Origin: CALJTV01 sp036821185
GTDB taxonomy: Bacteria; Chloroflexota; Dehalococcoidia; GIF9; UBA5629
Direction of reading: 5' to 3'
Length of the DNA stretch: 64,000 bases
Assembly: GCA_036821185.1 (NCBI GenBank)
Contig: DAISKD010000002.1
Location: 1 to 64,000 of the forward strand
The notes below the pieces were generated by a model. That model was not told the DNA's origin. It searched no databases and saw only the letters and a program-made list of their open reading frames with translations. The translations under genes were made by a program, and so were the position numbers. This document shows, piece after piece, positions 52,462-61,429 of the stretch (the first letter of the stretch is position 1; each line of letters starts with the position of its first letter).

Positions 52462-53004
52462 TCATTGCTTCCTGAAAGGCATGCCCAGACACTCGAGCAG
52501 GTACCTGCCTTCCTCTGCAGTGGCTGCCGTGGTCACTATGGTTATCTCCAGTCCCCTCAGCCTGTCCACCTTATCATATTCAATCTCCGGAAAAACGATC
52601 TGTTCCTTAAGTCCCAATGTATAGTTGCCAGCGCCATCAAAGGAGTCCCGTGGCACCCCCTGAAAATCCCGCACCCGCGGCAGCACCACACTTACCAGCT
52701 TATCAAAGAAATCGTACATCCTCTTGCCCCTGAGGGTCACCATCATCCCCACGGGCACACCAGCCCTGATCTTGAACGCCGCAATGGACTTCTTGGCCCG
52801 TGTCGTCACCGGATGCTGTCCCGAGATCAGCGCCAGGTCCTTCTCCGCAGCTTCTAGGGCCTTGGGGTTCTGCACTGCTTCCCCGAGACCTATGTTCAAC
52901 ACGATCTTGCTCAGCCGTGGTACCTGCATCACGTTCTTGTATCCAAACTTCTCCATAAGTTTCGGTACCACTTCTTTCACATACTTTTCCTTAAGACGAG
53001 ACAT
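52462..53004 (-). CDS. rplE: 50S ribosomal protein L5 (uL5)
   Basis: 180 residues: MQVPRLSKIVLNIGLGEAVQN and AFKIRAGVPVGMMVTLRG are the L5 signatures; it binds 5S rRNA and the P-site tRNA elbow. Confidence 0.98.
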   Translation of the reverse strand: MSRLKEKYVKEVVPKLMEKFGYKNVMQVPRLSKIVLNIGLGEAVQNPKALEAAEKDLALISGQHPVTTRAKKSIAAFKIRAGVPVGMMVTLRGKRMYDFFDKLVSVVLPRVRDFQGVPRDSFDGAGNYTLGLKEQIVFPEIEYDKVDRLRGLEITIVTTAATAEEGRYLLECLGMPFRKQ

Positions 53005-53021
53005 GGCACAGGTACATCCAA

Positions 53022-53333
53022 TCAGTCAATTACCTCACTACAGGAGCGACAAACACGCACCTTCCTGCCATCATCCAAAAAGCGATAACCGACCCGCGTC
53101 GGCTTGTTGCATTTTCCGCAAATGAGCATGACATTAGACACATGGACCGGCGCCTCGAGTTCGATAATGCCGGCCTGTCTGGCCACTCCCCGAGCCCGTG
53201 AATGACGCTTAATCATGTTTATCCCTTCGACTATCACCTTCTGCTCTTTGGGCATAGCCTTCCTGACCTTGCCCTTCTTCCCCCTATCTTTGCCGGCGAT
53301 CACTAGCACGGTATCGTTCTTTCTGATCTTCAT
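53022..53333 (-). CDS. rplX: 50S ribosomal protein L24 (uL24)
   Basis: 103 residues: a KOW motif at the N terminus (KNDTVLVIAGKDRGKKGKV) and a C-terminal pair of CxxC motifs (CGKC and CRSC) forming a likely zinc ribbon. Confidence 0.97.
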   Translation of the reverse strand: MKIRKNDTVLVIAGKDRGKKGKVRKAMPKEQKVIVEGINMIKRHSRARGVARQAGIIELEAPVHVSNVMLICGKCNKPTRVGYRFLDDGRKVRVCRSCSEVID

Positions 53334-53345
53334 CGCTACAATGCC

Positions 53346-53714
53346 TCACAATACCTCAGGGGCCAGCGAGATTATCTTCATGAAGTTTTTGTCCCTCAGC
53401 TCTCTGGCCACCGGACCGAAAATACGAGTGCCACGCGGGTTATTTTTGTCGTCCAGGATAACTGCGGCATTCTCATCGAACTTGACATAGGAACCGTCAG
53501 GTCGATGGTACTGCCTTGCCACGCGGACGACCACCGCCCGGACAACATCCCCTTTCTTTACCACCCCACCGGGGATAGCACGCTTTACCGTACCCACAAT
53601 AATATCTCCGACGGTGGCGTAGCGCCGCCGGGTACCGCCGGGCACATTGATACACATAATCTGTCTGGCACCAGTATTATCAGCTACTTTAAGTCTGGTA
53701 TAAGGCTGGATCAT
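53346..53714 (-). CDS. rplN: 50S ribosomal protein L14 (uL14)
   Basis: 122 residues: MIQPYTRLKVADNTGARQIM and the end RELRDKNFMKIISLAPEVL are near-universal L14 sequence. Confidence 0.98.
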   Translation of the reverse strand: MIQPYTRLKVADNTGARQIMCINVPGGTRRRYATVGDIIVGTVKRAIPGGVVKKGDVVRAVVVRVARQYHRPDGSYVKFDENAAVILDDKNNPRGTRIFGPVARELRDKNFMKIISLAPEVL

Positions 53715-53739
53715 CTCTGGTTCCTAAAAAGATACCCGC

Positions 53740-54021
53740 TCAAGTTACCTCACCGGGCTCAACCTCAACCTTCTCTTTCTTCTGCAATATCTCAACGACA
53801 CGCCAGCGCTTCTCTTTGGAAAGCGGGCGTGTCTCCATTATCTTCACCACATCGCCAATGCGGCACTTGTTTTCCTCGTCGTGTGCCTTGAATTTGGCTC
53901 GCCGCCTTGTCACCTTCTTGTACAGTGGATGCCTCGTCAGGCTTTCCACCTGCACCACAACTGTCTTGTCCATCTTGTCGCTTATTACTGTACCTATCCT
54001 CACTTTTCGCTTGCCTGTCAT
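53740..54021 (-). CDS. rpsQ: 30S ribosomal protein S17 (uS17)
   Basis: 93 residues: VGTVISDKMDKTVVVQVE-like start (RIGTVISDKMDKTVVVQV) and GDVVKIMETRPLSKEKRWRVVEI near the end. It has a short acidic C-terminal tail. Confidence 0.97.
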   Translation of the reverse strand: MTGKRKVRIGTVISDKMDKTVVVQVESLTRHPLYKKVTRRRAKFKAHDEENKCRIGDVVKIMETRPLSKEKRWRVVEILQKKEKVEVEPGEVT

Positions 54022-54024
54022 GGG

Positions 54025-54222
54025 CTACCTTATTCCTAGCTCCCTCTCTCTTAATACCGTCTTGATCCTGGCGATCTTTTTCTTCACCTTTTTCAGCTCG
54101 CTGGTGTTCGCTAGCTGTCTTGTCGCCAGGCGAAACCTCAGATTGAACAGCTCCTCATAGGCTTCCTCAAGCTTCTTGGCTAGCTCCTCGTTACGCAAAG
54201 CACGGATTTCGTCAACCTTCAT
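54025..54222 (-). CDS. rpmC: 50S ribosomal protein L29 (uL29)
   Basis: 65 residues, entirely helical, with EAYEELFNLRFRLATRQL in the middle and KKIARIKTVLRERE at the end. It overlaps rplP by 4 bp. Confidence 0.97.
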   Translation of the reverse strand: MKVDEIRALRNEELAKKLEEAYEELFNLRFRLATRQLANTSELKKVKKKIARIKTVLRERELGIR

Positions 54223-54650
54223 GCTGTCGCCTCTTGCTTAACGCCCTCTTTTACCACAAACCTGGTAGCTATAGGCAGTTTGTACGATGCCAGGTGCAGT
54301 GCCTCATGGGCCATATCCTCCTTGATGCCGCTCACTTCAAACAGTATCCTGCCCGGCTTTACCACAGCTACCCAATGATCAGGAGCACCCTTGCCACTAC
54401 CCATCCTTGTTTCCGCCGGCTTCTTAGTAACCGGCTTGTCCGGGAAAATGCGTATCCACATACGCCCGCCGCGGCGCAAGTAGCGCACGATGACGCGGCG
54501 CGCAGCTTCGATCTGCCTTCCCGTCACCCAAGCACCCTCTAGAGCTTGCAGACCAAACTCTCCAAAGGCGAGGGTGTTCCCGGCTTGTGCCTTACCCCGT
54601 AAGTGCCTTCGCTGGGCTTTACGATACTTCACTCGTTTCGGCTGCAACAA
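54219..54650 (-). CDS. rplP: 50S ribosomal protein L16 (uL16)
   Basis: 143 residues: MLQPKRVKYRKAQRRHLRG start, the conserved TKKPAETRMGSGKGAPDHWVA loop. It overlaps the end of rpsC by 32 bp. Confidence 0.98.
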   Translation of the reverse strand: MLQPKRVKYRKAQRRHLRGKAQAGNTLAFGEFGLQALEGAWVTGRQIEAARRVIVRYLRRGGRMWIRIFPDKPVTKKPAETRMGSGKGAPDHWVAVVKPGRILFEVSGIKEDMAHEALHLASYKLPIATRFVVKEGVKQEATA

Positions 54651-55290
54651 GTTCTCTACTTACCTCCGGTGTAATATCGCCTTTGTAAATCCAGACCTTT
54701 ATCCCGATATTGCCCAATGTGGTCTTAGCTTCGACAAAACCATAGTCAATATCGGCACATAGCTTATGCAACGGCAGTTGCCCCTGAAGGGTAGTCTCAC
54801 GGCGGGCGATCTCTACACCGCCCAATCTGCCGGCGCAGCTAATTTTTATACCTTTAGCCCCAGCTTGCATCGTCCGAAAAGCAGCTTGTTTCATCGCCCT
54901 ACGAAAGGCCATCCTGCGCTCGATCTGGTCAGCGATAGTCCTCGCCACCACCACCGCCTCCAGCTCCGGCTGCTCCACCTCTTTGATGGACAGCCTCACC
55001 CTCTTGCCACATATCTCCTCAAGGTGCTTCTTCAACTCCTCAGCCCGTTGGCCCCCTCTTCCGATAACGATACCCGGGCGCGCTGAGTATAGGGTTACCA
55101 CCACCTCATTTCCGGTACGCTCGATCCCCACCCTGGCAACGCCGCCATCGGCACACTTTTCAGCTATAGCCTTGCGCAGTTTCAAGTCTTCCTGCAAGAA
55201 CTCGGTGTAATGCTTTTCGCTATACCACTTGGACTGCCAGCCGCGAATTACACCGATCCTAAAACCGTAAGGATGTACCTTATGCCCCAC
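54619..55290 (-). CDS. rpsC: 30S ribosomal protein S3 (uS3)
   Basis: About 223 residues starting at GTG 55290 (MGHKVHPYGFRIGV), just after AGGAGGAGG. The KH domain carries VIGRGGQRAEELKKHLE, and the C-terminal domain GRLGGVEIARRE. It lines the mRNA entry channel. Confidence 0.97.
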   Translation of the reverse strand: MGHKVHPYGFRIGVIRGWQSKWYSEKHYTEFLQEDLKLRKAIAEKCADGGVARVGIERTGNEVVVTLYSARPGIVIGRGGQRAEELKKHLEEICGKRVRLSIKEVEQPELEAVVVARTIADQIERRMAFRRAMKQAAFRTMQAGAKGIKISCAGRLGGVEIARRETTLQGQLPLHKLCADIDYGFVEAKTTLGNIGIKVWIYKGDITPEVSRELVAAETSEVS

Positions 55291-55624
55291 TTGCCTCCTC
55301 CTCAACAAAGACTTTTATATGGGTGGAGCGCTTAAGGATGGGGTTGACACGTCCCCTCGCCTGAGGGCGGAACCTCTTCAGCCTGTGCCCCTCATCGGCA
55401 AAGATCTCTGTGATCCTAAGCGCCGTAGGTTCCATCTGAAAATTGTTCTCCGCATTGGCTGCCGCCGACTTGATCACCTTGGCTACCTCCCGAGCCGCCG
55501 GTGTGGGCAAGAACTTGAGCATCGCCAGCGCCTCGTCCACCTTCTTGCCACGCACCAGGTCAACAACCAATCTCACCTTCTGTGCTGAGATGCGTACATC
55601 CTTAGCTTCAGCCTTCACTTTCAT
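55280..55624 (-). CDS. rplV: 50S ribosomal protein L22 (uL22)
   Basis: 114 residues: AQKVRLVVDLVRGKKVDEAL, and the exit-tunnel hairpin region RRFRPQARG-like RFRPQARGRVNPILKRS. It overlaps rpsC by a few bases. Confidence 0.98.
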   Translation of the reverse strand: MKVKAEAKDVRISAQKVRLVVDLVRGKKVDEALAMLKFLPTPAAREVAKVIKSAAANAENNFQMEPTALRITEIFADEGHRLKRFRPQARGRVNPILKRSTHIKVFVEEEASGA

Positions 55625-55635
55625 GTCCGTAGCTA

Positions 55636-55926
55636 TTACTTCTTCTTAGCCTGTACTGTCACTTGCGCTTTAGCGGTATGACCACGGAAGGTCCTGGTCG
55701 GTGCAAATTCCCCCAGCTTATGCCCCACCATATTCTCTGTAATAAAAATGGGTACATGACGCCGCCCGTCATGTACGGCAATGGCATGACCGATCATCTC
55801 GGGCAGTATGGTAGAACCCCGGGACCACGTTTTTATTACCGCTTTTCCTCCGGAGCGGTTAAGCGCCTCTACTTTTTTGAGCAACTTGGGGTCACAATAA
55901 GGACCCTTTTTTGATGAACGTGACAT
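55636..55926 (-). CDS. rpsS: 30S ribosomal protein S19 (uS19)
   Basis: 96 residues: MSRSSKKGPYCDPKLLKKV and the C-terminal GHKLGEFAPTRTFRGH; the end is basic (VQAKKK). Confidence 0.98.
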   Translation of the reverse strand: MSRSSKKGPYCDPKLLKKVEALNRSGGKAVIKTWSRGSTILPEMIGHAIAVHDGRRHVPIFITENMVGHKLGEFAPTRTFRGHTAKAQVTVQAKKK

Positions 55927-55955
55927 TTCTTTCTAATACTCCAAAATAATAAATA

Positions 55956-56780
55956 TTACTCCTTTCGCCGCTTCACAATCAACCTGTCCGAGGGTTTGGC
56001 TCGTCGTGTCTTCTCTCCCAGCGCCGGCTTGCCCCAAGGCGTCTTGGGCGCCATCCCTCTGGGGGCCCGGCCCTCACCACCGCCATGGGGATGGTCCCGC
56101 GGAGTCATTGCCGAACCCCGAACCTGGGGACGCCTCCCCAGCCACCTGGTGCGCCCGGCTTTGCCCAGCTTGATTCCCCTATGCTCCACATTGCCCACCT
56201 GGCCTATAGTGGCCACGCAGGTGGACAGAAAACGGCGCACCTCGCCCGACGGCAGACGAACCAGTGTGTACTTATCCTCCTTGCCCAGCACCTGCGCTAC
56301 CACGCCAGCACTGCGCACCAGTTGGCCACCCTTTCCCGGCTCAAGTTCCAGATTGTGTATCAGCGTGCCGTCGGGGATGGAACCCAGTGGCAAAGCGTTA
56401 CCGGGCTTGATCTCGGCACCTTCACCAGCCGTTACAGTATCACCCACATTCAACCCCAGCGGCGCCAGTATGTAGCGTTTTTCACCGTCGACATAGTGTA
56501 TCAAGGCAATGCGCGCCGAGCGGTTGGGGTCATATTCGATAGCTGCCACTTTGCCCGGCACGCCGAGCTTGTCCCTTTTGAAGTCTATAATGCGCAGCCG
56601 CCGCTTGGCACCTCCAGCACGATGTCGTACCGTGATCACACCCCGGTTATTGCGCCCTGCCTTCTTCTTCAATGGCAACAAAAGCGACTTCTCGGGCACG
56701 GTCTTCGTTATTTCCTCAAAGGTGGCACTGACCATGCCCCGCCTGCCGGGTGATGTCGGTTTGAAAGTCTTCAGTCCCAA
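55956..56780 (-). CDS. rplB: 50S ribosomal protein L2 (uL2)
   Basis: 274 residues. The highly conserved C-terminal RGSAMTPRDHPHGGGEGRAP holds the peptidyl-transferase-proximal histidine. The core has RRLRIIDFKRDKLGVPGKV. The preceding gene is the bS22/COX24-like ORF, whose stop is 14 bp before this ATG. Confidence 0.98.
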   Translation of the reverse strand: MGLKTFKPTSPGRRGMVSATFEEITKTVPEKSLLLPLKKKAGRNNRGVITVRHRAGGAKRRLRIIDFKRDKLGVPGKVAAIEYDPNRSARIALIHYVDGEKRYILAPLGLNVGDTVTAGEGAEIKPGNALPLGSIPDGTLIHNLELEPGKGGQLVRSAGVVAQVLGKEDKYTLVRLPSGEVRRFLSTCVATIGQVGNVEHRGIKLGKAGRTRWLGRRPQVRGSAMTPRDHPHGGGEGRAPRGMAPKTPWGKPALGEKTRRAKPSDRLIVKRRKE

Positions 56781-56794
56781 AGCAGCCTACCTCT

Positions 56795-56890
56795 CTAAGG
56801 ATGTCTCCGCTGCCATCGCGTCTTCTTCAGCAGCTTGCGATGTTTGTGTTTTGCCATCTTCTTTCTGCGCTTTTTTATGACTGAGCCCAC
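56795..56890 (-). CDS. bS22 / AURKAIP1-COX24-domain small ribosomal protein
   Basis: A 31-codon gene found in the 133-bp space between rplW and rplB. Translation from GTG 56890 begins MGSVIKKRRKKMAKHKHRK and continues LLKKTRWQRRHP before TAG. This is the hallmark sequence of the AURKAIP1/COX24 domain, which in actinobacteria is the small-subunit protein bS22 and in mitochondria mS38. A TGAGGTAG ribosome-binding site sits 7 nt before the GTG. Seventeen of the 31 residues are Lys, Arg or His. Placement inside the S10 operon strongly supports a ribosomal role. It is easily missed by gene finders because of its length. Confidence 0.88.
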   Translation of the reverse strand: MGSVIKKRRKKMAKHKHRKLLKKTRWQRRHP

Positions 56891-56913
56891 GTTACTACCT
56901 CAGCTCTGACCTT

Positions 56914-57198
56914 TTACACTCCTTCGAAGAACTCTATCTTCTGTCCTGGGGCTAGGGTCACCACCGCCTTCTTCCACTCCGGCGTCTCCACCTGACGCCT
57001 GCCAAACCTCTTCGTTTTGCCGGGTACATTTACGATATTCACCTTGACTACATCGACCTTGAAGGCAAGCTCCACCGCCTCCTTGACCTGGCGCTTGCTT
57101 GCCCCTTTTACCACCTCAAAAGCATATTTGCCCTGCTCTTTAAGGACAGTCGTTTTCTCCGAGATTATCGGGCGTTTCAGTACCTGGTAAAGATGCAT
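56914..57198 (-). CDS. rplW: 50S ribosomal protein L23 (uL23)
   Basis: About 94 residues starting MHLYQVLKRPIISEKTTVLK; the NIVNVPGKTKRFGRRQVETPEWKKA hairpin region is typical. It forms the docking site for SRP and trigger factor at the tunnel exit. ATG 57198 is preferred over the TTG at 57219. Confidence 0.96.
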   Translation of the reverse strand: MHLYQVLKRPIISEKTTVLKEQGKYAFEVVKGASKRQVKEAVELAFKVDVVKVNIVNVPGKTKRFGRRQVETPEWKKAVVTLAPGQKIEFFEGV

Positions 57199-57215
57199 TT
57201 CGATCTCTCTCAAAC

Positions 57216-57872
57216 TCAATCAGCAGCCGCTATCGCTCTGGCTCTGGGTTTCACGCCCCATAGGTCCTCGACCACACGCACCGCATCCTCGGGCATTATC
57301 AGAAACCTATATGATAATAAATCAGCTACGTTAAGCAACGAAGCCAGCATCGTCTTGACCTTCGGCAAATTACGCGCCGCTCTGACTAGCCTATCGTCTT
57401 TCTGACTTGTGGCAATTATGGCTGACCCCTCGACCTTCAGCGCGGCCAGGACCTTAGCCACTTCCTTCGTCTTGGGGCTGGCCAGCTCCAGTTTGTCCAG
57501 GACTATCAAGCGACCGCTTTTTGCCTTGTCCGAAAGTACACACCTGATAGCCAGACGACGCATCTTCTTGGGCACCTCCTGCCGGTAGCTCCTGGGATGC
57601 GGTCCGTGAGCTACTCCACCGCCCACAAAAATAGGTGCTCCAGCATCGCCGTGCCGAGCCCTGCCGGTATGCTTCTGCGGATATAGCTTCCTGCCACCAA
57701 TATTGACGTCACCCCGTGTCTTGGTGTCCGCAGTACCCAGGCGCCGGTTGGCTAACTGTGCTACCAGTACTTGATGCACCACTGCCTCATTAAAAGGCAC
57801 ATCAAAGACGTCGTCCCTGACTTCTACCTCTCCCACTACCTGGCCGCCCACATTATGAAGCTTTAGCCGCAT
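57216..57872 (-). CDS. rplD: 50S ribosomal protein L4 (uL4)
   Basis: About 218 residues. The tunnel loop is recognisable as QKHTGRARHGDAGAPIFVGGG-type sequence followed by HGPHPRSYRQEVPKKMRRLA. ATG 57872 follows GAGGTGGTAAGA and overlaps the end of rplC by 20 bp. In enteric bacteria L4 regulates the S10 operon. Confidence 0.96.
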   Translation of the reverse strand: MRLKLHNVGGQVVGEVEVRDDVFDVPFNEAVVHQVLVAQLANRRLGTADTKTRGDVNIGGRKLYPQKHTGRARHGDAGAPIFVGGGVAHGPHPRSYRQEVPKKMRRLAIRCVLSDKAKSGRLIVLDKLELASPKTKEVAKVLAALKVEGSAIIATSQKDDRLVRAARNLPKVKTMLASLLNVADLLSYRFLIMPEDAVRVVEDLWGVKPRARAIAAAD

Positions 57873-58494
57873 TCTTACCACCTCTGATGGCTTTTCTGAC
57901 GAGCACCAATCCATTCCTGCCACCGGGCACCGCGCCCTTAACCAGCAACAGATGGCGCGCCGTGTCCACCTCCACCACTCTCAAATTGCGCACCGTAACC
58001 CTGGCATTGCCCATATGGCCTGCCATACGGGTACCTTTGAGCACGCGCCCGGGGAACGTAGTGGCACCGACTGAGCCCGGAGCCCGGTGTCTATCCGATT
58101 GGCCATGTGTCTTGGGACCACCGGCAAAATGATGTCGCTTGACCACACCGGCAAACCCTTTACCCTTCGAGGTGCCGATGACATCGACCAAGTCCCCGGG
58201 TTTGAATATATCGACGTCGATCTTCTGCCCCAACTTGAACCCGCTGACATCTTCGACGCGGAACTCGCGCAAGTATTTGAACAGCCCTAAGCCCTTGAGG
58301 TTCCCCTTTTGTGGAGCATTCAGCCGCTTCGTCTCACCAAAGCCAAGCTGGATAGCGTTGTAGCCGTCCTTTTCTTTCGTCTTAATCTGAGTGATAACGC
58401 AGGGACCGGCCTCAATGGCCGTTACCACCGTTTCGCCGTCTTCGCGAAACAATTGGGTAATACCTATTTTCTTACCGATCATGCCTGGAAACAT
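57853..58494 (-). CDS. rplC: 50S ribosomal protein L3 (uL3)
   Basis: 213 residues: MIGKKIGITQLF near the start (after MFPG), SKGKGFAGVVKRHHFAGGPKTHG in the core, and RVLKGTRMAGHMGNARVTV. It helps initiate 50S assembly. Confidence 0.97.
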   Translation of the reverse strand: MFPGMIGKKIGITQLFREDGETVVTAIEAGPCVITQIKTKEKDGYNAIQLGFGETKRLNAPQKGNLKGLGLFKYLREFRVEDVSGFKLGQKIDVDIFKPGDLVDVIGTSKGKGFAGVVKRHHFAGGPKTHGQSDRHRAPGSVGATTFPGRVLKGTRMAGHMGNARVTVRNLRVVEVDTARHLLLVKGAVPGGRNGLVLVRKAIRGGKNAAKAS

Positions 58495-58507
58495 CGTTAG
58501 AAAAACC

Positions 58508-58816
58508 TTATAACTTGATATCGATCTCCACCCCAGAAGGTAACTGGAGCTGAGTTAGAGCATCTATGGTCTTAGATGTCGGCTCCAGGATATCGATAAG
58601 GCGTTTGTGAGTGCGGATCTCAAACTGCTCCCTCGAGTCCTTATCGATGTGGGGGGACCTGATGACGCAGAACTTGCGGATATGCGTGGGCAGCGGGACA
58701 GGTCCAGCCACTATCGCCCCCGTCCGTTCCACGGTCTCCACAATCTGTACCACCGACTGGTCTACCAGCCTGTGGTCATATCCTTTGACCTTTATCCGAA
58801 TTTTCTGCTTGGGCAT
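58508..58816 (-). CDS. rpsJ: 30S ribosomal protein S10 (uS10)
   Basis: 102 residues: KIRIKVKGYDHRLVDQSV and GPVPLPTHIRKFCVIRSPHIDKDSREQFE are diagnostic. It starts the S10 section directly 2 bp after fusA, without an intervening tuf gene. Confidence 0.98.
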   Translation of the reverse strand: MPKQKIRIKVKGYDHRLVDQSVVQIVETVERTGAIVAGPVPLPTHIRKFCVIRSPHIDKDSREQFEIRTHKRLIDILEPTSKTIDALTQLQLPSGVEIDIKL

Positions 58817-58818
58817 AC

Positions 58819-60897
58819 CTAGAAGCCTCTCACCTTAAATTGGGCCTGTTCGGTCAGGCTGGGGGGAAGCTCCTTATAGCAGTGGAACTGTAGCGAGTAG
58901 CTAGCCCTCCCCTGAGTCAGCGACCGCAACACGGTGGCATAGCCAAAGGTCTCAGCCAGCGGGATCAACGCCCTCACCGTACAGGTCTCACCGTGGGTCT
59001 CGATGCCTTCGATATTACCTCGCCTGGCATTGAGGTCACCGATAACATCGCCCAGGAATTGCGCTGGCATCACCACTTCCAGCTTCATAATCGGCTCCAG
59101 CAGCACGGGCTTAGCTCTCCTCACTCCTTCTTTCACGGCTATGGAACCGGCCATCTTGAAGGCAAGGTCTGAAGAGTCCACCTCGTGGTAACTGCCGTCA
59201 AATAAAGTGACCTTTATATCAATGACCGGATAGCCAGCTATAGCGCCGGTCTCCAGCGCCTCCCGGACACCGGCCTCTACAGCAGGAACGTATTCCTTCG
59301 GTATCACCCCACCCCTGAGATGGTCCACGAACCTGAAACCGCTGCCCAGTTCACCGGGCTCTAACTTCAACCATACATGACCATACTGTCCCCGACCGCC
59401 AAACTGGCGGATAAACCTGCCTTCAACCTCCACAGGCACAGTTATCGTCTCCTTATAAGCCACCTGAGGCTTGCCCACCCTGGCAGACACGTTGAACTCG
59501 CGATGCATACGGTCAAGCAATACCTCGAGGTGCAGCTCGCCCATACCCGCTATTACGGTCTGCCCGGTCTCCTGGTCAACACGCACCTTAAAAGTGGGGT
59601 CTTCCTCGGCAAGTTTACTCAGCGCTTCGCTTAACCTATTTTGGTCTGCCTTGCTCTTAGGTTCCACCACCATAGAAAGCACCGGCTCGGGAAAACGGAT
59701 GGGCTCCAGCAGCACCGGGTGTGCTAGGTCGCACAGGGTATCGCCAGTGAAGGTATTCTTAAGCCCCACGGTAGCGGCGATGCTACCGGTATCAGCCATC
59801 TCGATCTCCTCGCGGTGGTTAGCGTGCATCCGTATGAGCCTACCGATACGCTCCTTTTGCCCTCTGGTGGAATTGAACACTTGCATCCCGGGTGTCACCA
59901 CCCCGGAATACACTCTGAAGTACACCAGCCTGCCCATAAATGGGTCGGTCACTACCTTGAAAGCTAAAGCAGAGAAAGGTGCCTCATCTCTCGCCTCCCT
60001 CACGCCCTCTTCGCCAGTGCGCAGGTCGGTGACCAGTACCGGCGGGATATCCAGAGGTGAGGGCAAATAATCCACGATAGCGTCCAGCAGTGGCTGGATG
60101 CCCTTGTTCCTCAGGGCACTACCACAAAGCACCGGGACTATCCAGTTGGCCAGCGTGAGCCGTCTTATCGCCGCTTTCACCTCCGCCACCGGGATCTCTT
60201 TCTCTTCCAGATAGAGCAACATCAACTGGTCGTCATTCTCCGCCAGCTTTTCGATCATCAAATGGCGCTGCCTTTCAAACTCCTCTCTTTCATCATCAGG
60301 CACTGCCATCTCCTCCGGGGCAACTTCGGCATCATCAGAAAACAGCCATGCCTTCTGCTCGATGAGGTCAATAACGCCGCGGAATCCGTCCTCCTTACCC
60401 CAGGGCATTTGCACCGGTAACGTCTTAGCCCTGAGCCTGTCCTCTATCATTTTCACCGTGTGGTAAAAATCGGCACCGACCCTGTCCATTTTATTTACAA
60501 AACATATCCGCGGCACCTTGTACCTGTCAGCCTGCCGCCACACGGTCTCTGACTGGGCTTCCACGCCGGCGACCCCATCGAACACCACTACGCCACCATC
60601 CAGCACCCTGAGGCTTCTCTCCACCTCAGCGGTGAAGTCCACGTGCCCCGGTGTGTCGATGATGTTTATCCGGTGCTCCCGCCAGTAACAGGTGGTAGCT
60701 GCGGCTGTGATGGTGATGCCACGTTCCCTCTCCTGCTCCATCCAGTCCATGACCGCGGTCCCCTCATCTACCTCACCGATCTTATAGGTGCGACCCGTAT
60801 AGAATAGGACTCTTTCCGTGACCGTGGTCTTACCGGCATCGATATGTGCAATGATGCCTATATTCCTCACCTTGTCCAGAGGAAAAGTCCGGCTCAT
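58819..60897 (-). CDS. fusA: Translation elongation factor G
   Basis: About 692 residues starting MSRTFPLDKVRNIGIIAHIDAGKTT. G-motifs: AHIDAGKT (P-loop), DTPGHVDF, and NKMDRVGADF. Domain II to V signatures include GMGELHLEVLLDRM and GRGQYGHVW, with MKLEVVMPAQFLGDVIGDLN in domain V. It drives ribosomal translocation and, with RRF, recycling. An ATG at 60960 overlapping the rpsG stop would add 21 unconserved residues. The motif set is that of canonical FusA. Confidence 0.97.
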   Translation of the reverse strand: MSRTFPLDKVRNIGIIAHIDAGKTTVTERVLFYTGRTYKIGEVDEGTAVMDWMEQERERGITITAAATTCYWREHRINIIDTPGHVDFTAEVERSLRVLDGGVVVFDGVAGVEAQSETVWRQADRYKVPRICFVNKMDRVGADFYHTVKMIEDRLRAKTLPVQMPWGKEDGFRGVIDLIEQKAWLFSDDAEVAPEEMAVPDDEREEFERQRHLMIEKLAENDDQLMLLYLEEKEIPVAEVKAAIRRLTLANWIVPVLCGSALRNKGIQPLLDAIVDYLPSPLDIPPVLVTDLRTGEEGVREARDEAPFSALAFKVVTDPFMGRLVYFRVYSGVVTPGMQVFNSTRGQKERIGRLIRMHANHREEIEMADTGSIAATVGLKNTFTGDTLCDLAHPVLLEPIRFPEPVLSMVVEPKSKADQNRLSEALSKLAEEDPTFKVRVDQETGQTVIAGMGELHLEVLLDRMHREFNVSARVGKPQVAYKETITVPVEVEGRFIRQFGGRGQYGHVWLKLEPGELGSGFRFVDHLRGGVIPKEYVPAVEAGVREALETGAIAGYPVIDIKVTLFDGSYHEVDSSDLAFKMAGSIAVKEGVRRAKPVLLEPIMKLEVVMPAQFLGDVIGDLNARRGNIEGIETHGETCTVRALIPLAETFGYATVLRSLTQGRASYSLQFHCYKELPPSLTEQAQFKVRGF

Positions 60898-60953
60898 CAC
60901 GCTGCCAGCAACCACCTTTCTAGCCTGTTGTACCATTTTATACTGCGATAATG

Positions 60954-61424
60954 TTACCATCGATAGTGAGCAAAAGCTTTGTTGGCCTCAGCCATCTTAT
61001 GAGTATCCTGCCGCTTCTTTATAGTCGCCCCTTGACCCTGAGAAGCGTCAATTATCTCGGCAGCCAATTTCTCTGCCATCGATTTGCCGCTGCGTTCCCG
61101 GGCAAAACCTATCAGCCACCGCATGGCAAGGGACAGTCCCTGCTCCGGCGCCACCTCCACCGGGACCTGGTAAGTAGCACCGCCGACGCGGCGTGACTTT
61201 ACACGGAGCAAGGGTGTGGCGTTCTTAATCGCCTGCTCCAGCACCGGCAGCGGCTCGGTGTGCATTCGCTCCTTCACAAGGTCAAGCGCAGCATACATAA
61301 TCCTGTCAGCGGTAGCCTTCTTACCGTCCCTCATCACCTTGTTGATAAGTTTGGCTACCAGCACGCTCCCGTATCTGGGGTCGGGTGATGGCACCCGTTC
61401 TATTACCTCACCACGCCTCGGCAT
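60954..61424 (-). CDS. rpsG: 30S ribosomal protein S7 (uS7)
   Basis: 156 residues: MPRRGEVIERVPSPDPRYGS, KLINKVMRDGKKATADRIMY and RWLIGFARERSGKSMAEKLA. It nucleates the 30S head and is the str-operon repressor in E. coli. Confidence 0.98.
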   Translation of the reverse strand: MPRRGEVIERVPSPDPRYGSVLVAKLINKVMRDGKKATADRIMYAALDLVKERMHTEPLPVLEQAIKNATPLLRVKSRRVGGATYQVPVEVAPEQGLSLAMRWLIGFARERSGKSMAEKLAAEIIDASQGQGATIKKRQDTHKMAEANKAFAHYRW

Positions 61425-61429
61425 TTAGA

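Noticed and set aside
60898..60960. EF-G start at ATG 60960 overlapping the rpsG stop
   Set aside because: The added 21 residues are not conserved; the canonical MSRTFPLDKVRN start lies at 60897, though its SD is weak.
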